NCBI GenBank assembly: GCA_019090565.1
Contig: JAHRVS010000011.1
Location: 1 to 8,118, forward strand
DNA: 8,118 nt
Direction: 5' to 3'
Origin: Gammaproteobacteria bacterium
Lineage (GTDB): Bacteria > Pseudomonadota > Gammaproteobacteria > Pseudomonadales > UBA3067
The translations under genes and the position numbers were made by a program. Shown in pieces: positions 6,292 to 8,118 of the stretch. The notes under the pieces are model-generated. The model saw only the letters and a program-made list of their open reading frames with translations, searched no databases and was not told where the DNA came from. How positions within the stretch are numbered: position 1 is the stretch's first letter; every line of letters begins with the position of its first letter.

Positions 6292-6438
6292 TTACTGAGT
6301 CATGTGCTCAGCCATTAATTTGGCTGGGGCTTTGTAACCAAGTGTTTTTCTTGGCCGATTATTTAATTGGGCAATTACAGTTTAAACTTCCTCCTGCGAT
6401 ACTTTTTTAAAGTCCGTAAGCTCGGGCCAGAACAAACA
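6292..6438 (-). pseudogene. IS30-family transposase, 3' fragment with internal stop
   Basis: The minus strand reads FWPELTDFKKVSQEEV, a TAA stop at 6382-6384, TVIAQLNNRPRKTLGYKA and PAKLMAEHMTQ, then a TAA at 6292-6294. LNNRPRKTLGYKAP is the hallmark near the C-terminus of IS30-family DDE transposases, and the F-x-TDF-x(3)-S-x-EEV segment before it is the family's usual lead-in. The internal TAA sits where Gln (CAA or CAG) is normal. About 48 codons remain of a family that is usually above 300 residues, so the DDE catalytic core is largely lost and the fragment cannot transpose. A further in-frame TGA bounds it at 6439-6441. It marks a past insertion between the decayed membrane gene and the lipoprotein gene. 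Confidence 0.85.
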
Positions 6439-6518
6439 TCAGCACTGAAATTTTTATAACTTTCGTGATTATTCTTTAGCTCGCTCTCTCTTGTTAGCTA
6501 TTTTTTGAATGCAAACCT

Positions 6519-7016
6519 TTACTTATTTCCAGGATAATTCATGCGAAAAGATGGCTTACCACCTCTCCTGACGGGATTTAAAGTATATTTTATTTTTCTA
6601 ACCCCACCCCTATCACGATACTCGACGTAATATTCAATTAAGACTCTATCATGAAAAGTCAAATACTCTTGAATGCCCTTATCCTTACTTAGCCAAAGTT
6701 TTTTCTCTGTTATTTTTTTTGTATTGCGACTATCAATTGGGTGCGCTGTATATTGAAGATCTGAATCTATTTCCGGATATCCACTCCAAAAAACATAAGC
6801 TAAGTCATTATCGTTAACCCCAATAAACTGGCCTTTTAGAACCTCAAAAAAGCAGGTGTTTTCACATGGATCAAATGCACCCTTCTCGATTTCACACTCA
6901 GCCTTCACAATCTCATAAAGACCAATATAGCCTTCAATGTTATTGTGTTTCACACTTGAACACGCAACGATTGAAGAGAAAATAAAAAGATAAAAAAAAT
7001 ATTTCACAGAGTTCAC
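6519..7016 (-). CDS. Putative lipoprotein of unknown function
   Basis: I do not recognise the family. From the GTG at 7016 the protein has 165 residues and starts NSVKYFFYLFIFSSIVAC, a short charged start, a hydrophobic stretch and a lipobox-like SIVAC with the lipidation cysteine at residue 19. Ser at +2 would favour sorting to the outer membrane under the usual Lol rule. Three more cysteines follow (C41, C51, C55), able to form a disulphide in the periplasm. The mature part is mixed alpha/beta in character with many aromatic residues (LAYVFWSGYPEI, YVEYRDRGG). The GTG at 7016 is chosen because AAGGAG lies 6 nt upstream; a TTG at 7019 would be only 3 nt from it. It is the last gene of the minus-strand string and starts 23 bp after a broken L,D-transpeptidase-like fragment. 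A role as an immunity or partner protein for that enzyme is conceivable but untested. Confidence 0.7.
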   Translation of the reverse strand: MNSVKYFFYLFIFSSIVACSSVKHNNIEGYIGLYEIVKAECEIEKGAFDPCENTCFFEVLKGQFIGVNDNDLAYVFWSGYPEIDSDLQYTAHPIDSRNTKKITEKKLWLSKDKGIQEYLTFHDRVLIEYYVEYRDRGGVRKIKYTLNPVRRGGKPSFRMNYPGNK

Positions 7017-7022
7017 CAACAG

Positions 7023-7028
7023 CTCCTT
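7023..7028 (-). promoter_or_regulatory. Shine-Dalgarno of the lipoprotein gene
   Basis: Read on the minus strand, AAGGAG is followed by CTGTTG and then GTG. The spacing favours GTG (6 nt) over the TTG (3 nt) as the start of the lipoprotein. Confidence 0.55.
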
Positions 7029-7039
7029 GGCTTACCCAG

Positions 7040-7234
7040 TTACCATGGATAACTAATTACGATTCTAGTCTTCTCATCAATCCAATCATAGATCTGCTTC
7101 GTATCACCTTTTTCAACATGGATACAGCCGGCAGTTGCGTCCTACATCGCTCTACCTCCTGCATCCATGCAGCCGTCCGTGCGGGGCTTTCTTGCTCTCA
7201 CGTAAAAATTACTATTTTTAGAGATGCCCTTATG
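7040..7234 (-). pseudogene. C-terminal fragment of an L,D-transpeptidase-like (YkuD-type) protein with internal TAG
   Basis: One minus-strand frame, bounded by a TAA at 7235-7237, reads HKGISKNSNFYVRARKPRT, DGCMDAGGRAM, a TAG stop at 7142-7144, DATAGCIHVEKGDTKQIY and DWIDEKTRIVISYPW, then TAA at 7040. The A-G-C-I-H-V stretch followed by an acidic/Asp-rich helix and T-x-I-V-I resembles the end of YkuD-type L,D-transpeptidases, whose SHGCIR motif carries the catalytic cysteine, though His replaces the usual Arg here. A DUF2778/Tlde1-type peptidoglycan enzyme is the other option, since it also has a GCI motif. The N-terminal half is missing and no start codon exists in the frame, so it is almost certainly non-functional. 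Sense on both sides of the TAG stays coherent, suggesting a single recent nonsense change on top of an older truncation. The lipoprotein gene follows 23 bp later. Family assignment is tentative. Confidence 0.45.
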
Positions 7235-7243
7235 TTAAACGCC

Positions 7244-7600
7244 CTATGATTTCCTTAATACTGAAAAATAAATCGTTATGTAAACCGCAATAGCATTTAC
7301 CAAAAATGAAGTAAGCGCCTCAAGCAATGACGGAGCAGAAAAATTTGTATAGATAAAGGATAACAAAAAAATGGACAAAACAGTTATCACTCCGCCTAGT
7401 GCAGAAAAAAACAACAGCTCATAAGGGTACATGGAATTTAAATTAATCTTATTTCTTATAGAAAGAGCAGCCAAAACTGTACAAGCAATATTAACTGTAA
7501 TTTGAGGGTGTAGGTTTAACAAATAGTTAATAGAAACACCTGCCATAGTGAGGGCCACATACACAGAAATGAAAATAACAGCCGCTTTTAGAATAGACAC
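7244..7600 (-). CDS. Small integral membrane protein, four predicted helices, unknown function
   Basis: This 118-residue protein is strongly hydrophobic. Likely membrane segments are at about residues 5-28, 34-48, 61-85 and 91-113, with short basic loops (IRNKINLN after the second, LRKS at the end). It starts with GTG at 7598-7600, one base after the TGA (7602-7604) of the upstream gene; AGGGGG lies within the end of that gene, about 7 nt before the GTG, so its translation is probably coupled. The overall layout is reminiscent of the small ABZJ_00895-type membrane proteins known from Acinetobacter and relatives, but I cannot confirm that from motifs. No catalytic motif is visible. Its stop is followed within 10 bp by the L,D-transpeptidase-like fragment, in the same frame, which may be chance. 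A membrane immunity or accessory role is possible but not shown. Confidence 0.6.
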   Translation of the reverse strand: MSILKAAVIFISVYVALTMAGVSINYLLNLHPQITVNIACTVLAALSIRNKINLNSMYPYELLFFSALGGVITVLSIFLLSFIYTNFSAPSLLEALTSFLVNAIAVYITIYFSVLRKS

Positions 7601-7601
7601 C

Positions 7602-8118
7602 TCACAACCCCCTATTTAATGTCTTTCTACGCTCAATCTCTTTTGTATATCTTTGTGTTTCTTGGTAGGAAAATTCATGTATCCCGACAAGAATAACTGA
7701 AGCGGCTAGAACAGCCATATTACCCGTAAAAGCTCCTTGCTTGATTATACTCCAAGAAGCGCCGGCCACACCGTAAGCACCAGGGTTCCCCCCCATTACA
7801 CCTGACCATCGATTGAGATCGTCATGAAATTCGACAATTGAATTTAATTCATTGTTTTTTAATGACCATTCACCCCACTGGGGATTAATTAGAACATCAA
7901 GACACCTGGAAATAAGCTCACTTTGTAATTCAAAGCTAGCTAACATTTTTATCGTTTGTATTACATTCACTCTATCAAGTCGATTTAAATGACGGTATAG
8001 AATAGTGCCAGCCATAGAGGCCACGATTAAGTCTGGATTACCGTGAAGACTACTTTTAGGTAGATCTAATACTTTAGCCAACTCTATCATTGCATCAATC
8101 GAATTTTTAGGCGCGGCA
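7602..8118 (-). CDS. Uncharacterised protein, C-terminal part (5' end beyond the window)
   Basis: The frame stays open through the right edge: upstream of the ATG at 8088-8090 it continues AAPKNSIDA with no stop, so the ATG is probably internal and the gene is cut by the window. The 171 visible residues begin with helical sequence rich in Leu and charged residues (MIELAKVLDL, LDRVNVIQTIKMLASFELQ), then a segment NPQWGEWSLKNN, then a Gly/Ala-rich hydrophobic stretch (GNPGAYGVAGASW and GNMAVLAASVILVGIHEF) that could span a membrane, ending in a basic, Glu/Arg-rich tail. I do not recognise the family. It is the first visible gene of a tight minus-strand string that also encodes a membrane protein, an L,D-transpeptidase-like relic and a lipoprotein. 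An effector with a membrane-active C-terminal part would fit that context, but the sequence does not prove it. Confidence 0.6.
   Translation of the reverse strand, partial: AAPKNSIDAMIELAKVLDLPKSSLHGNPDLIVASMAGTILYRHLNRLDRVNVIQTIKMLASFELQSELISRCLDVLINPQWGEWSLKNNELNSIVEFHDDLNRWSGVMGGNPGAYGVAGASWSIIKQGAFTGNMAVLAASVILVGIHEFSYQETQRYTKEIERRKTLNRGL

Noticed and set aside
1..8118. CRISPR array, tRNA or rRNA genes
   Set aside because: No regularly spaced repeats, cloverleaf-like sequences or rRNA-like segments were seen on reading either strand.

Overview
The window looks like a chromosomal segment from a gammaproteobacterium, possibly a marine, Pseudomonas- or Cellvibrio/Alteromonas-like lineage. 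The evidence is the first half: the 5' end of a probable plsY, divergent from folB-folK and next to a gammaproteobacterial-type cca with an HD domain. This neighbourhood (plsY / folB / folK / cca) is familiar in Pseudomonas and related genera, and E. coli also has plsY divergent from folB with cca nearby. I infer lineage only from gene order and protein character; no 16S or similar marker is present.

Region 1 (1-3058) is housekeeping. A short divergent intergenic region (39-136) separates plsY (minus, running off the left edge) from folB and folK (plus, joined by a TGATG overlap). FolB and FolK carry out successive steps of tetrahydrofolate synthesis. Facing them, with stop codons directly abutting, is a pteridine-reductase-type SDR (folM-like), which could reduce dihydrobiopterin/dihydrofolate-type substrates. 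It overlaps the end of cca by 17 bp, so cca and folM are probably co-transcribed. The folM-like gene carries an in-frame expansion of five 15-bp units in the substrate-loop region.

Region 2 (3105-5111) holds two separate alpha/beta hydrolases, both on the minus strand and each with an N-terminal hydrophobic segment. One is a PGAP1/class-2-lipase-like protein just upstream of cca. The other is a membrane-anchored hydrolase with a GHSRGG elbow. They are separated by about 200 bp without a gene.

Region 3 (5112-6518) is a graveyard, visibly richer in A+T. It contains a heavily decayed small membrane-protein gene on the minus strand (5212-5872: two in-frame stops and about four frameshifts), a stretch of about 380 bp with no clear gene, and the 3' end of an IS30-family transposase (6292-6438) with one internal stop and a possible terminal repeat beside it.

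Region 4 (6519-8118) is an accessory minus-strand gene string entering from the right edge. In order of transcription it holds a protein of unknown function truncated by the window edge, a four-helix membrane protein starting 1 nt after it, a broken L,D-transpeptidase-like C-terminal fragment with an internal TAG, and a lipoprotein. I recognise no family with certainty here. The combination of a peptidoglycan-enzyme-like remnant followed by a lipoprotein resembles envelope-targeting effector/immunity arrangements, but that is only a hypothesis. I saw no tRNA, rRNA, CRISPR array or intact mobile element.
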